Notes: generated from the letters alone by a model not told the origin. A stretch of DNA of 64,000 nucleotides from Brevibacterium linens ATCC 9172 (GCF_900169165.1 NZ_FXYY01000007.1:101065-165064), one strand, 5' to 3'; numbered from the stretch's first letter, positions 19,338 through 28,577 are shown. A program made the numbers and translations.

Positions 19338-19460
19338 AATAGTGGTCACCATCGGACTTCCGGGCTAGAGAATTAGGTCACCATCGGACATTTATCGAGC
19401 CAGAAAGTATCCGATGGTGACCTGAATTCGAGCACAGTGTCCGTTTGTGACCACTATTCG
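19338..19460. repeat. right palindromic repeat cluster flanking the DUF559 gene
   Basis: Inner hairpin: AATTAGGTCACCATCGGACA (19371-19390) against TCCGATGGTGACC (19410-19422), with loop text TCGAGCCAGAAAG shared with the left cluster. Outer pair: ATAGTGGTCACCATCGGAC near 19339 against GTCCGTTTGTGACCACTAT ending near 19457. The outer right arm overlaps the stop codon of the APC permease gene. Confidence 0.85.
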
Positions 19461-21037
19461 GGGAAGCGGCCGCGCCCTGCCCGCGCGAGTTTCAGCTTCG
19501 CGCGGTGGGCGCGGATCGCCTCGGCGACGGCGATGGCGTCACCTTCGGGAGCGTCGGACTTCCGATCCGGACGTGCCGTGAACAGGTAGATGAATCCGGC
19601 GACAAGCACGACGGCCAGACCGATGAGCACGATCCAGTCGGCGAAGAACGATCCGGAGTCGCCGGGAAGCGAGAGCAGGACCATCGCGAAGATGCCGTAG
19701 GCCAAGGCCGCGATGTTGACGACGACGCCCCAGCCTCCCAGCGACCACGGCCCCGCCGGTTTCCACCCGCGCAAACGCTGACGCAGCGCCCCGAGGACGA
19801 CCATCTGGAAGGCGAGGTAGATGCCGAGGATCGCGAACGAGGTCACGGCGACGAGGATTCCGTCGTTGAACCAGATGAGCACGCAGATCAGAGCGGGTGC
19901 GGTGCAGGCGACGATGAGGGCGTTGTGTGGGATCTTCGTTCCGTCGGTGACCTTCGACAGCCACGTGTGCCCGGGCATCATTCCGTCGCGGGCGAAGCTG
20001 AAGATCAGTCTCGATGCGGCGGCCTGCAGGCTGAGCACACACGAGATGAACGCGAGGATCGCAACCAGCAGGAAGATCTTCGCACCGACATCGCCGAGAC
20101 TGCCGGCGAGGATCGCGGGAATCGGGTCGGCGACCTCGCCGGCGACGATCTCCTCGAGATTCGGTGCCGCGAGCACATACCCGCCGAAGGAGAACAGCGC
20201 AGAGATCGCCCCGACGAAGATCGTCATGAGCATCGCCTTCGGAATGCCGCGGGCCGGATTCGACACCTCCTCGGCAACGTCACCACAAGCCTCGAAACCG
20301 TAGAAGAGGAAGAGCCCAGCAACTGCGGCTCCCATGAAGACGGGCAGGTAGCTGCCGTCACCGGCGGTGCCCATGGTGTCGAAGAAGACGGAGAAGCTGT
20401 GCTTGCGTTCGAAGATGAGCAGGAACAGGCCGAGCCCGATGACGCCGATGAGTTCGGCGAAGAGGCCGATGCGCGCGATGCGGGCCAACCATTTCGTGCC
20501 CGAGAAGTTGATCGCCAAGGCGAGGACGAGGAGTCCAAGGCCGAGGAACAGAGTGGAGTTGCGGCTGAGATCGAGGCCGAAGAGGCTTGCGAGGAACCCA
20601 GCCCCGAACTCCGCCACCGAGGTGATCGTGACGATGAGTGCGCAGATGTAGATCCAGGCGGCCATCCACGCATACCGTTTGCTCCACAGCCGCCTCGCCC
20701 ATGGGTAGATTCCACCGGCGATGGGGAATTGGGAGACGACCTCCCCGAAGACGAGGGCGACGAGCAGCTGCCCGCAGGCAACGATGACGATCCACCAGAT
20801 CGAGGGCGGACCACCGGTCGACAGTGCGACGGCCAGCAGCGAATAGACGCCGACGAGCGGTGAGAGATAGGTGAAGCCGAGAGCGAAGTTCGCCCACGGG
20901 CTCATCGACCGCTCGAACGAGTCACCGTAGCCGAGGACGGCGAGGTGATCGGAATCGGAGAGATGGCCATCGGCACGATTGCCGGCGGAGGTGTGAGCGC
21001 CCGCGGGATGGTGGGCCTTCGAGGGGAGATCGGACAT
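19454..21037 (-). CDS. APC superfamily amino acid permease
   Basis: 527 aa with about twelve membrane segments. The first helix region, YGDSFERSMSPWANFALGFTYLSPL, and GAAVAGLFLFYGFEACGDVAEE in the sixth are typical of the ACT/GABA-permease branch. EVSNPARGIPKAM is a conserved cytoplasmic loop. It probably imports an amino acid, GABA or choline-like amine with protons. The ATG at 21037 follows AAGGA by 9 nt. The ~40 N-terminal residues are His/Ser/Asp rich and cytoplasmic. Its stop codon lies inside the right repeat cluster. Confidence 0.9.
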   Translation of the reverse strand: MSDLPSKAHHPAGAHTSAGNRADGHLSDSDHLAVLGYGDSFERSMSPWANFALGFTYLSPLVGVYSLLAVALSTGGPPSIWWIVIVACGQLLVALVFGEVVSQFPIAGGIYPWARRLWSKRYAWMAAWIYICALIVTITSVAEFGAGFLASLFGLDLSRNSTLFLGLGLLVLALAINFSGTKWLARIARIGLFAELIGVIGLGLFLLIFERKHSFSVFFDTMGTAGDGSYLPVFMGAAVAGLFLFYGFEACGDVAEEVSNPARGIPKAMLMTIFVGAISALFSFGGYVLAAPNLEEIVAGEVADPIPAILAGSLGDVGAKIFLLVAILAFISCVLSLQAAASRLIFSFARDGMMPGHTWLSKVTDGTKIPHNALIVACTAPALICVLIWFNDGILVAVTSFAILGIYLAFQMVVLGALRQRLRGWKPAGPWSLGGWGVVVNIAALAYGIFAMVLLSLPGDSGSFFADWIVLIGLAVVLVAGFIYLFTARPDRKSDAPEGDAIAVAEAIRAHRAKLKLARAGRGRFPE

Positions 21038-21246
21038 GATGCAGTTCCTTCATTCGAATCGTCGTTGATTCCGTACTGTTCGCATCGTATCTCCGATTCT
21101 CGCCTGCGGAAGCGTTCTCGTCCGAGCGGCTGATCGCGATTTCCGCCTCACGGCGGAGGTGCCGGGCCACCGCGAGTCATAGCGTGGAATCACAAGCACG
21201 GACCACCGTCGAACCGGTGGGCCCGATGCAGGAACGAGGAGGAACC

Positions 21247-22413
21247 GTGAACACGCAGACGCACAGTCAAACCGGATTCGCCGAGGCGACCGGACCGACC
21301 GAGCCATCACCTCAGCCCGCTGTCCCACCCCACCCGCCCGGAACGACGGATTCCATTCCCGGTCCTGTCGCCTCGGCGATGAATGGATCGCACGCCCCCA
21401 CCGAGGAGGTCGACGCGAAAGGGCGCCCACTCGCCGTCGTGCCTTCCCGGGTGCCGTGGCTCGAGATCGGAGTCTTCGCCGTCATTGCCTTCGGCCTCGC
21501 GTGGCTGGCCTGCCTGCCGCTGTGGACTTCGGGCGAGGGCATCAACGACCCGCTCGCCGTGACGGTCTTCGGCGGACTCATGATGTTCACACCTCTGGTC
21601 GCCAGCATCATCGCCTCCATCGTCCAGCGCCGCCGTGCCCGTGCCAGGGGAGAGGTCTTGGCCAGCGCTCCGCGCTACTTCGGCTTCTGGCCGTTGCGTC
21701 CCTTCGGTCGAGTCATCGGGGTGACCGTCGCGGCCTTCTTCGGCATCATGGTTCTCGTCGTCCTCGGCTATCTGGTCAGCGCTGCGTTCGGTTGGCTCAC
21801 GCTCGACCTCACCGGGCTGTCCGCGTTCAAGGAACAATTGGCCACACTCCCGGGTATGGAGTCGGTGCCGATTGCGGTCGCTATCCTCGGTTATCTGCTG
21901 CTCATGCTCGCAGGCTCGATATCCAATTGCTTCGTCACGATCGGTGAGGAATTCGGCTGGAGAGGATGGCTGCTCACCAGCCTCCGCCCCCTGGGCGCCT
22001 GGCCGGCTCTGCTCATCGTCGGTGTCGTCTGGGGTCTGTGGCACGCACCGCTCATCCTGCTCGGCTACAACTTCAACCGCCCCGACATCACCGGCCTGGG
22101 ACTCATGGTCGGCGGCTGCATCATGGTCGGCATCCTCTTCGGCTGGTTGCGCCTGCGCACCGGATCCGTCTGGCCGGCGGTCTTCGCTCACGCGGCACTC
22201 AACGGGTCCAACGCGATGCTCCTGGGGCTGCTCATGGACTCCGGTGCGTCGACTCCGGACCCGGCGCTCTTCACCCTCCTCGGGATCTCCGGATGGATCG
22301 TCTCTGCCGTCGTCATCGCCACACTCGTTCTGACGGGGCAGTTCCGGAAGCAACCGGAGCTGGGAATCAAGAAGGCCGCCCCCGCCGCACCAGATCACCG
22401 GCAGGCCGTCTGA
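21247..22413 (+). CDS. CPBP family intramembrane metalloprotease
   Basis: 388 aa. After a ~70-residue Pro/Thr-rich cytoplasmic tail come about eight membrane helices. The CAAX/Abi (CPBP) motifs are present: GEEFGWRGWLL (glutamate pair and arginine), VVWGLWHAPLILLGY (first histidine) and FAHAALNGSNA (second histidine and asparagine). Such proteases cut substrates in the membrane; some confer immunity to self-made bacteriocins. The GTG at 21247 is chosen because GAGGAGG ends 6 nt upstream; earlier in-frame starts (21184, 21226) have none. No bacteriocin gene is visible nearby. Confidence 0.88.
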   Translation: MNTQTHSQTGFAEATGPTEPSPQPAVPPHPPGTTDSIPGPVASAMNGSHAPTEEVDAKGRPLAVVPSRVPWLEIGVFAVIAFGLAWLACLPLWTSGEGINDPLAVTVFGGLMMFTPLVASIIASIVQRRRARARGEVLASAPRYFGFWPLRPFGRVIGVTVAAFFGIMVLVVLGYLVSAAFGWLTLDLTGLSAFKEQLATLPGMESVPIAVAILGYLLLMLAGSISNCFVTIGEEFGWRGWLLTSLRPLGAWPALLIVGVVWGLWHAPLILLGYNFNRPDITGLGLMVGGCIMVGILFGWLRLRTGSVWPAVFAHAALNGSNAMLLGLLMDSGASTPDPALFTLLGISGWIVSAVVIATLVLTGQFRKQPELGIKKAAPAAPDHRQAV

Positions 22414-22429
22414 TCACCATCGAAATATG

Positions 22430-22470
22430 ACGCCTGGGCCGGCCTCGAAATTGAGGCACGGCCCCGGCGT
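22430..22470 (+). terminator. hairpin terminator after the CPBP protease gene
   Basis: ACGCC-T-GGGCCG-GCCTC pairs with GAGGC-A-CGGCCC-C-GGCGT around a short AAATT loop. No strong T run. Confidence 0.6.
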
Positions 22471-22509
22471 CCGTTAGGCTCAAAACCCCATAGACCTAAG
22501 GAGCCTCTT

Positions 22510-22986
22510 GTGATTTTTGGCCCATCGCTGCTGCAGACGGCAGGACGTATGCTCACCGCACCGATCTTCATCACCGGGGGACTCTCGGCTGTGAAGGATC
22601 CCGCGGGCAAGGCGGCGATGGCTGAGTCGACTCTCGATTCCATCCGCGAATACGTGCCCGGACTTCCCGACGACAATGAGCTGCTCGTGCGCATCAACGG
22701 CGGCGTGCAGATCCTCGCCGGTGCCACCCTGCTGCTCGGCATCAAGCCGCGACTCTCGGCACTGGCGCTCGCAGGCTCCCTCATCCCGACCACTCTGGCC
22801 GGACACTCCTTCTGGGAGATGGAAGGCGGCGACGCGAAGGCCCACCAGACCCAGTTCTCGAAGAACCTCGCGGCCCTCGGCGGACTGCTCCTCATTGCCG
22901 GAGACGGCGACAACAGCAAGGCCATCGAGAAGGCCGCGAGGAAGGCAGCGAAGAAGGCCGAGAAGCGCGCCCTCAAGCAGGCCTGA
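22510..22986 (+). CDS. DoxX family membrane protein
   Basis: 158 aa. The DoxX pattern is clear: a membrane start (GRMLTAPIFITGGLSAVKDP), NGGVQILAGATLLLGIKPRLSALALAGSLIPTTLAGHSFWE, and a third helix. The C-terminus is a Lys/Ala-rich cytoplasmic tail (KAIEKAARKAAKKAEKRA). DoxX proteins act in redox or thiosulfate-related membrane processes, but most are uncharacterised. GTG start with AAGGAG 6 nt upstream. Confidence 0.85.
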   Translation: MIFGPSLLQTAGRMLTAPIFITGGLSAVKDPAGKAAMAESTLDSIREYVPGLPDDNELLVRINGGVQILAGATLLLGIKPRLSALALAGSLIPTTLAGHSFWEMEGGDAKAHQTQFSKNLAALGGLLLIAGDGDNSKAIEKAARKAAKKAEKRALKQA

Positions 22987-23175
22987 GGTCAGTGATGGTC
23001 TGTGCGCTCGAAGTTGCGGACGAGCCGTGCGGGCAAACCCGGTGAATTTCAGCACAGATCGTCCGCATCTCGGCGTTCGCCCCATCGCCTGACGCGCCCA
23101 CCACCAGTCGCACCAGCCTTCAACCGAATCCAACGCACCCCTGGAAATCGGCCGGGAAACGCCTATGCTCGAGGC

Positions 23176-23742
23176 ATGGCCAAGGCACTTCTCATCGTCG
23201 ATGTCCAGAATGATTTCACCGAAGGCGGCGCGCTCGGCGTGACCGGCGGCGACACCGTCGCCGAAGGCATCACCGCTCACCTCGCCGCGCATGCCGGCGA
23301 CTATGACGCCGTCATCGCCTCCCGCGACTGGCATGATGCCGACAATGACAACGGCGGCCACTTCAGCGACACTCCGGACTTCGTCGACAGTTGGCCCGTC
23401 CACTGCGTCGCCGGCACCGATGGTGCGGCCTTCGACCCGCTGCTCGACACCGCGGCCATCACCCACGAGGTCCGCAAGGGGCAGGGCAAACCCGACTATT
23501 CGGCGTTCCAGGGGATCACGGACACGGGGAGCCGCCTCGGCGAGCTTCTCACCGAACTCACCATCACCGAGGTGGACGTCGTCGGCATCGCCACCGACCA
23601 TTGCGTACGCGCTTCCGCCCTCGACGCGCTGAGCGTGGGGCTGAGGGTCCGCGTGCTCACCGACTTCATTGCGGGTGTCGGGGGAGACTCGAGCACGGCG
23701 GCACTCGCGGAGGTCGAAAAGGCAGGGGTCGAGCTCGCCTGA
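23176..23742 (+). CDS. pncA: nicotinamidase (isochorismatase family)
   Basis: 188 aa. LLIVDVQNDFTEGGAL holds the catalytic aspartate, SRDWHDADNDNGGHF the metal-binding Asp/His set, VRKGQGKPDYSAF the lysine, and GIATDHCVRASALDA the nucleophilic cysteine. It converts nicotinamide to nicotinate for NAD salvage, and would activate pyrazinamide. The ATG at 23176 sits 6 nt after TATGCT, a good -10, with no Shine-Dalgarno: a leaderless start. The upstream gap (22987-23175) shows only a 9-bp inverted repeat, TGCGGACGA/TCGTCCGCA. Confidence 0.93.
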   Translation: MAKALLIVDVQNDFTEGGALGVTGGDTVAEGITAHLAAHAGDYDAVIASRDWHDADNDNGGHFSDTPDFVDSWPVHCVAGTDGAAFDPLLDTAAITHEVRKGQGKPDYSAFQGITDTGSRLGELLTELTITEVDVVGIATDHCVRASALDALSVGLRVRVLTDFIAGVGGDSSTAALAEVEKAGVELA

Positions 23743-23881
23743 GCCGCTGACTCTCCACCCCTGCCGTAACCTCAGCCGCAAGCATCACCCCAGGTCAGCG
23801 CGCTTCCTCCATCGAAAGTTGCAGACCGAATCCGAACTCTTCGGCGATGTGTGTGACTCCTGAGATTGATGGACTGGAGTC

Positions 23882-26191
23882 ATGAACTCACCACTGGCGA
23901 AAACCGCACATACGCTGACATCGAAGCGCGGTTCGTGGCTCGTCCTCGGCGGGATCGTCGTGCTCGTCGCTCTGCTCTTCGGACTTCTGTCCGGGGCAGG
24001 GGAGGACCGGCCCACGGAAACCGCGCCGGCCGACTCCGAATCGACTCAGGCACAGACAATCCTCGACAAATTCCCCGAGGCGGACAAACAGTCCGTCATG
24101 GTCGTGGCGTCGAACGAGGACGGATCCGAGCTCTCCGCCGACGACCAGGCCGAGCTGGAGAAGCTCGGCGGCTCGCTCGGCGATTCCGGCGGCGATGAAT
24201 CCACTGCGGCCGTGACCGGGCCGATCCTCAGCGACGACAGACAGGCCGCGCTGCTCATGGTGCCCATCACGGTGGGCCTGACGAACTCCGACACCGCCGA
24301 GACCGTCGACGATCTGCGCACCGCCATCGCCGATGACCCGACCGCCCAGTCGCTCACCGGCGACGGCATGTCTCTGCTGGTCACCGGCGGTCCCGCGATC
24401 GGCGCCGATATCGCCTCGGCGTTCAACGGTGCGGACTTCACGCTGCTCATCGTCACCATCGTCATCGTCGCGCTGCTGCTCATCATCACCTACCGTTCGC
24501 CGGTCCTGTGGCTGCTGCCGCTCATCGTCATCGGCACCGCCGACGGACTCGCCTCGACCGTGACCGCGGCCGTCGGCGACTGGCTCGACCTGCAGTTCGA
24601 TGCGGGCATCATCAGCGTTCTCGTCTTCGGCGCCGGCGCGAACTACGCGCTGCTGTTCATCTCCCGCTACCGCGAGGAGCTGCGCCGCTTCACCGACCAC
24701 CGCACCGCCCTAGCCGAGGCGTGGACCCACACCGCCACGACGATCCTCGCCTCGAATCTCACCGTCGTGCTGTCCCTGCTCAGCCTCGTGTTCGCGACCA
24801 TCCCCGGCACCCGCGGTCTGGGCATCACCGCGGCAGTGGGCCTGCTCATCTCCGCAGCCGCGGTCCTCTTCGCGCTGCCGCCCGTGCTCGCGATCTGCGG
24901 CAAGACGATGTTCTGGCCGTTCATCCCCAAGGTCGAACGGGCAGCGGATGAAGAGCTCACCCCCGCCGAGGCGGCCGCCGCCACCCGTGCCACCGCACCT
25001 GCGAGTGCGGCCAAACCTTCGATCTGGCGCACGATCGCCACTCGGGTGGTGCGCAAACCGGGGCTCCACCTCGGCGCCGGGATCGTCATCCTCGGTGTCA
25101 TGGCCACCGGTTTCATCGGGTCGTCGATCGGTCTCGATCAGACCGAGAAGCTCCGGGTCCAGTCCGAATCGGCGCAGGGACTCGACGTCCTCGCCGACCA
25201 TTTCCCGCCCGGGGAATCCCAGCCGATCTGGATCGTCGCCGATACCGACCATGCCGATGACGTCGTCGATACGGTCAGCGATATGGACGGCGTCGTGCGC
25301 GCCTCGGCGATCGAGGACACGACAATCGACGGCACCTCAGTCACGAAGATCATGGTCACCGGAGAGCTCGAACCCGACAGCGCGAAGGGACTCGAGCTCG
25401 TCGAGGACATCCGCAGCGACGTCCACGCCATTGACGGAGCGAACGCCCAGGTAGGAGGGGCCGCGGCCACGGAGCTCGACGCCCGCGACGGCAACCGGAC
25501 GGACTTCGTCACGATCGTCCCGATGGTGCTGGCGATCAGCTTCATCATCCTGCTCGGCATCCTCCGCGCACCGATCGCAGCGTTCACTCTGCTGCTCGTC
25601 AACGTGGTGTCCTCGGCCGCGGCGATCGGACTCGGAGCATTCCTGTCACGGACGATCTTCGGCCAGTCCGCCCTCGATGCTCAGGTGCCGATCCTCGCGT
25701 TCCTATTCCTCGTGGCGCTCGGCATCGACTACTCGATCTTCCTCGCCCACCGCGCGAAGAAGGAGTCCGTCCTCCACGGCGGACGCCAGGGAATGGTCGA
25801 AGCCGTCGCCCACACCGGTGGAGTCATCACCAGCGCCGGCATCGTCCTGGCCGGAGTGTTCGCGACACTGGGCATGCTGCCGCTGATGGTCCTCGGCCAG
25901 CTCGGCCTCATCGTCGGAGTCGGCGTGCTCGTCGACACGATCATCGTCCGCACCGTCATCGTGCCCTCGATCTTCGGACTCGTGGGCGACAAGATGTGGT
26001 GGCCGAACAAGGTGATCACTCATTTCGATGAGGGTGGTGTTGGTGGTGGGACCGGTGGCGCTGTCCGCGCTGCCGGTTCCGGTCAGGCGGACGACGCCGA
26101 CGATTCCGCCGTCGACTCGGTGCCGACCCACCTGCTCGCCGAGCAGGAGCACGTAAACAGTGGTTCCGGCTCACACCACGGTCGGCACTGA
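23882..26191 (+). CDS. MMPL family RND transporter
   Basis: 769 aa with the RND duplication: helix 1 near residues 20-40, an extracytoplasmic domain, five helices (FTLLIVTIVIVALLLIITYR onward), then the same order in the second half. GAGANYALLFISRYREEL and LGIDYSIFLAHRAKKE are the MMPL proton-relay helices. Members export lipids, siderophores or drugs. The ATG follows GGAG. A hydrophilic Gly/Asp tail ends the protein. A NarL-type two-component system follows ~200 bp downstream on the same strand and may control it. Confidence 0.93.
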   Translation: MNSPLAKTAHTLTSKRGSWLVLGGIVVLVALLFGLLSGAGEDRPTETAPADSESTQAQTILDKFPEADKQSVMVVASNEDGSELSADDQAELEKLGGSLGDSGGDESTAAVTGPILSDDRQAALLMVPITVGLTNSDTAETVDDLRTAIADDPTAQSLTGDGMSLLVTGGPAIGADIASAFNGADFTLLIVTIVIVALLLIITYRSPVLWLLPLIVIGTADGLASTVTAAVGDWLDLQFDAGIISVLVFGAGANYALLFISRYREELRRFTDHRTALAEAWTHTATTILASNLTVVLSLLSLVFATIPGTRGLGITAAVGLLISAAAVLFALPPVLAICGKTMFWPFIPKVERAADEELTPAEAAAATRATAPASAAKPSIWRTIATRVVRKPGLHLGAGIVILGVMATGFIGSSIGLDQTEKLRVQSESAQGLDVLADHFPPGESQPIWIVADTDHADDVVDTVSDMDGVVRASAIEDTTIDGTSVTKIMVTGELEPDSAKGLELVEDIRSDVHAIDGANAQVGGAAATELDARDGNRTDFVTIVPMVLAISFIILLGILRAPIAAFTLLLVNVVSSAAAIGLGAFLSRTIFGQSALDAQVPILAFLFLVALGIDYSIFLAHRAKKESVLHGGRQGMVEAVAHTGGVITSAGIVLAGVFATLGMLPLMVLGQLGLIVGVGVLVDTIIVRTVIVPSIFGLVGDKMWWPNKVITHFDEGGVGGGTGGAVRAAGSGQADDADDSAVDSVPTHLLAEQEHVNSGSGSHHGRH

Positions 26192-26211
26192 GCTCGCGGG
26201 CCGAGCCTCGA

Positions 26212-26227
26212 TCACATGTCAATGTGA
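26212..26227. promoter_or_regulatory. palindrome upstream of the histidine kinase gene
   Basis: TCACAT-GTCA-ATGTGA is a perfect 6-bp dyad about 170 bp before the kinase start. The half-site order is opposite to Crp/GlxR sites (TGTGA-N6-TCACA), so the binder is unknown. Confidence 0.35.
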
Positions 26228-26230
26228 CTT

Positions 26231-26272
26231 GCCGGGCCCGGGTGGCGGGGAGACTCATCGCCCGGGCCCGGC
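26231..26272 (+). terminator. GC-rich hairpin after the MMPL gene
   Basis: GCCGGGCCCGGG and CCCGGGCCCGGC form a perfect 12-bp stem with an 18-nt loop. No T run. Confidence 0.55.
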
Positions 26273-26396
26273 TCGCCTGAGCCGCACCGCCGGCGGAGGC
26301 CCGGCCTTCGCACCACTTCGTCGCCCGGCGTGCCACCGACCGCGGGCATTCACACGACTTCGCCACCGGGATGTGGTTGAGTTGGCAGAGAGAATC

Positions 26397-27839
26397 GTGA
26401 GTACGGAACAACGTACGCAACAGCATCGCCTCGGCACCAACGCCTACGAGGCGGATCTGCAGGAAGGCGGCAGCGTGGGCGCACGCAAATGGACGGAACG
26501 CACGATGGAGATCGGCCAGCATGCCATCGCGCTCGTCCTCATGCTCATCTCCTGCATCCGCGCGATCACCACCGGCGCTCCGATGCTCGCCGCGATCGCA
26601 GTGAGCATCGTCTTCCTCGCCTGGTACGCCCTGGGCGCGGTCCGCGCCGCCCGAACCGGTGCGCTGGTGCTGGCGAAATGGTGGCTCATCGTCCTCGCCG
26701 CCGCGTGGCTGTGCACCCTGCTCGTCTCCGCCGAGTTCATCTGGGTCGCCTTCCTCCTCTGGCTGCTCGCCGGCCACCTCTTCTCCCTGCGAATCGCCAT
26801 CGTCTTCACTGCCCTGACCTATATCGCGACCATCGTCGCGCCGCTGGCCCACTATGGTCAGGTGCTCCCGCCGAGCATCATCGGCTCACTCATCGGTGCC
26901 GTTTTCGCCCTCGGGCTCTCCCGCGGCTACATCGAACTCCTCCGTGAAGGTCGTCGCCGAGAGGAGCTGCTGCGCTCCCTCGAACTCGCCCACCAGAACC
27001 TGCTCGACCTCCAGGACGAACTCGCCCTGACTCAGCGGCATGCCGGCGAGATCCAGGAGCGCACCCGTGTCTCCCGCGACATCCACGACACGATCGCGCA
27101 GTCGATCTCGTCGATCCGCCTCATCGCCCACGCCGAGGCGGAGCGCACCACCGATGACCACGCGGGGCAGGTCCTCGCCCAAGTCGAGGGCCTCGCCGCG
27201 CAGAGCTCCCGCGACGTCCGCCGCATCATCGCCGCACTTGCCCCGGCCGAACTGGAGGACGGTGCGCTGACCGCGGCGATCCGGCGGCTGCTCGCCAGGC
27301 TGGAGGAGGACAGCTCGATCACGGGCCGCCTCGACGTCGACGAGACCCTGCCGACCCTGTCCGCCGAGGTGGAGGTGGCGCTGCTGCGCACCGCGCAATC
27401 GGCTCTGGCCAACGTTCGCCAGCATTCGCAGGCCACACGAGTGATGGTCAGCCTCATGGACCTCGACGGGGCGATCAGAATGGACATCGTCGACGACGGG
27501 GTCGGAATGGCCGATCCGCACAACCGACAGCGGAACCCGGATTCAGGATTCGGCCTCGACTTCATCGGCTCGAGGATGCGCGAACTCGGCGGGGAACTCG
27601 TCATCGAATCGAGCCCGGGCTCCGGGTTCGCGATCTCGGCGACCCTGCCCGGCCAATCCCAGCTGCACACTCGGGGTGCGGGGCTCAACCCCGCCGTCGA
27701 GGGCACGGACGCGGATTCGGACCGCCGCCTCGGCGAGGGTGAGGGCACAGGCACGGACGGGTCGGGCACGGATGAGTCGGGCCGCCACGGCGAGGGTGGC
27801 AGCGCAGGCGATAACACGGACACAGGAGAGAACGCATGA
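26397..27839 (+). CDS. NarL-type sensor histidine kinase
   Basis: About 480 aa. Five or six membrane helices at the N-terminus with little extracellular loop, a short coiled coil (REELLRSLELAHQNLLDLQDE), a HisKA_3 domain with the phosphorylated histidine in RVSRDIHDTIAQSISSIRL, and an HATPase domain (VDDGVGMADP; GFGLDFIGSRMRELGGELVIES). The start is uncertain: GTG at 26397 after GAGAG is used; GTG at 26475, 9 nt after AGGAAGG, would remove 26 residues. The C-terminal ~50 residues are a Gly/Thr/Asp tail. It overlaps its response regulator by 4 nt. The membrane-embedded sensor suggests it reads the lipid bilayer or a membrane-bound drug, fitting the exporter upstream. Confidence 0.88.
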   Translation: MSTEQRTQQHRLGTNAYEADLQEGGSVGARKWTERTMEIGQHAIALVLMLISCIRAITTGAPMLAAIAVSIVFLAWYALGAVRAARTGALVLAKWWLIVLAAAWLCTLLVSAEFIWVAFLLWLLAGHLFSLRIAIVFTALTYIATIVAPLAHYGQVLPPSIIGSLIGAVFALGLSRGYIELLREGRRREELLRSLELAHQNLLDLQDELALTQRHAGEIQERTRVSRDIHDTIAQSISSIRLIAHAEAERTTDDHAGQVLAQVEGLAAQSSRDVRRIIAALAPAELEDGALTAAIRRLLARLEEDSSITGRLDVDETLPTLSAEVEVALLRTAQSALANVRQHSQATRVMVSLMDLDGAIRMDIVDDGVGMADPHNRQRNPDSGFGLDFIGSRMRELGGELVIESSPGSGFAISATLPGQSQLHTRGAGLNPAVEGTDADSDRRLGEGEGTGTDGSGTDESGRHGEGGSAGDNTDTGENA

Positions 27840-28456
27840 GCATTCGAGTCATCCTCGTCGACGACCACCCGGTCGTGCGGGCCGGTCTGAAGTCCGTCAT
27901 CGACGCACCGGACCACATCGCTGTGATCGGCGAGGCCGGCAGCGGAGAGGAAGCGCTGATGATCGTCGACGAACTCGACCCCGACGTCGTCCTGTGCGAC
28001 CTGCGGCTGGGGGAGGGGATCGACGGCATCGAGGTGACGAAGCGGCTGCGCGCGAAGTCGAACCCGCCGGCGGTGCTCATCCTCACCACCTTCGACCTCG
28101 ACTCGGAGATCATCGCCGCGATCAACGCCGGGGCCTCGGGGTACCTGCTCAAGGACATCGACCCGGGGGACATCTCGACGGCGATCGAGAAGGCGGCGAA
28201 GGGGGAGACCTATATGCCTCCGGAGATCTCGTCGAAGGTCTTCGCCGCGATGCGCAATCCCAGCCCGAAACTCACCCGGCGTGAGCGTGACGTCGTGAAA
28301 CTGCTGGCCACGGGAGCGTCGAACGCGCAGATCGCTCAGGAGCTCTTCGTCACCGAGGCGACGGTGAAGAGTCACCTCGTCAATGTGTTCACGAAGCTCG
28401 GCGTGGATTCCCGTGCCCGCGCCATCCGCGTCGCCGAGGACCAGGGGCTGGTGTAG
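27836..28456 (+). CDS. LuxR/NarL family response regulator
   Basis: 206 aa. The receiver domain has the acidic pair VDDHPVVRAG, phospho-acceptor Asp in VLCDLRLGEGIDGIEV, Thr in LTTFD and Lys in YLLKDI. The C-terminal LuxR helix-turn-helix reads LTRRERDVVKLLATGASNAQ and TEATVKSHLVNVFTKLGV. It pairs with the kinase overlapping upstream (ATGA). Probable target: the MMPL exporter gene. Confidence 0.95.
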   Translation: MSIRVILVDDHPVVRAGLKSVIDAPDHIAVIGEAGSGEEALMIVDELDPDVVLCDLRLGEGIDGIEVTKRLRAKSNPPAVLILTTFDLDSEIIAAINAGASGYLLKDIDPGDISTAIEKAAKGETYMPPEISSKVFAAMRNPSPKLTRRERDVVKLLATGASNAQIAQELFVTEATVKSHLVNVFTKLGVDSRARAIRVAEDQGLV

Positions 28457-28478
28457 AGGCCGCGCCTCTCGCGGTCTC

Positions 28479-28552
28479 CGCCGAGAAACGGGCTGAGTGT
28501 CGAAAAACGGGTGTGCACATGCGTTTCTCGACACTCAGCCCGTTTCTCGGCG
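28479..28552. terminator. 31-bp-stem hairpin after the response regulator
   Basis: Arms 28479-28509 and 28522-28552 match as an inverted repeat with one mismatch and a 12-nt loop. The arm has an inner direct repeat of CGAGAAACG. It separates the response regulator from the converging VOC gene and could terminate both, though it is longer than needed. Confidence 0.7.
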
Positions 28553-28577
28553 ATTCTCACGCGCCGGCCGAGCTCGC

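Noticed and set aside
21247..22413. CPBP protease as bacteriocin immunity
   Set aside because: No precursor peptide, modification enzyme or dedicated exporter gene is adjacent.
26212..26227. Palindrome as a Crp/GlxR site
   Set aside because: Half-site order is reversed (TCACA first, TGTGA second).
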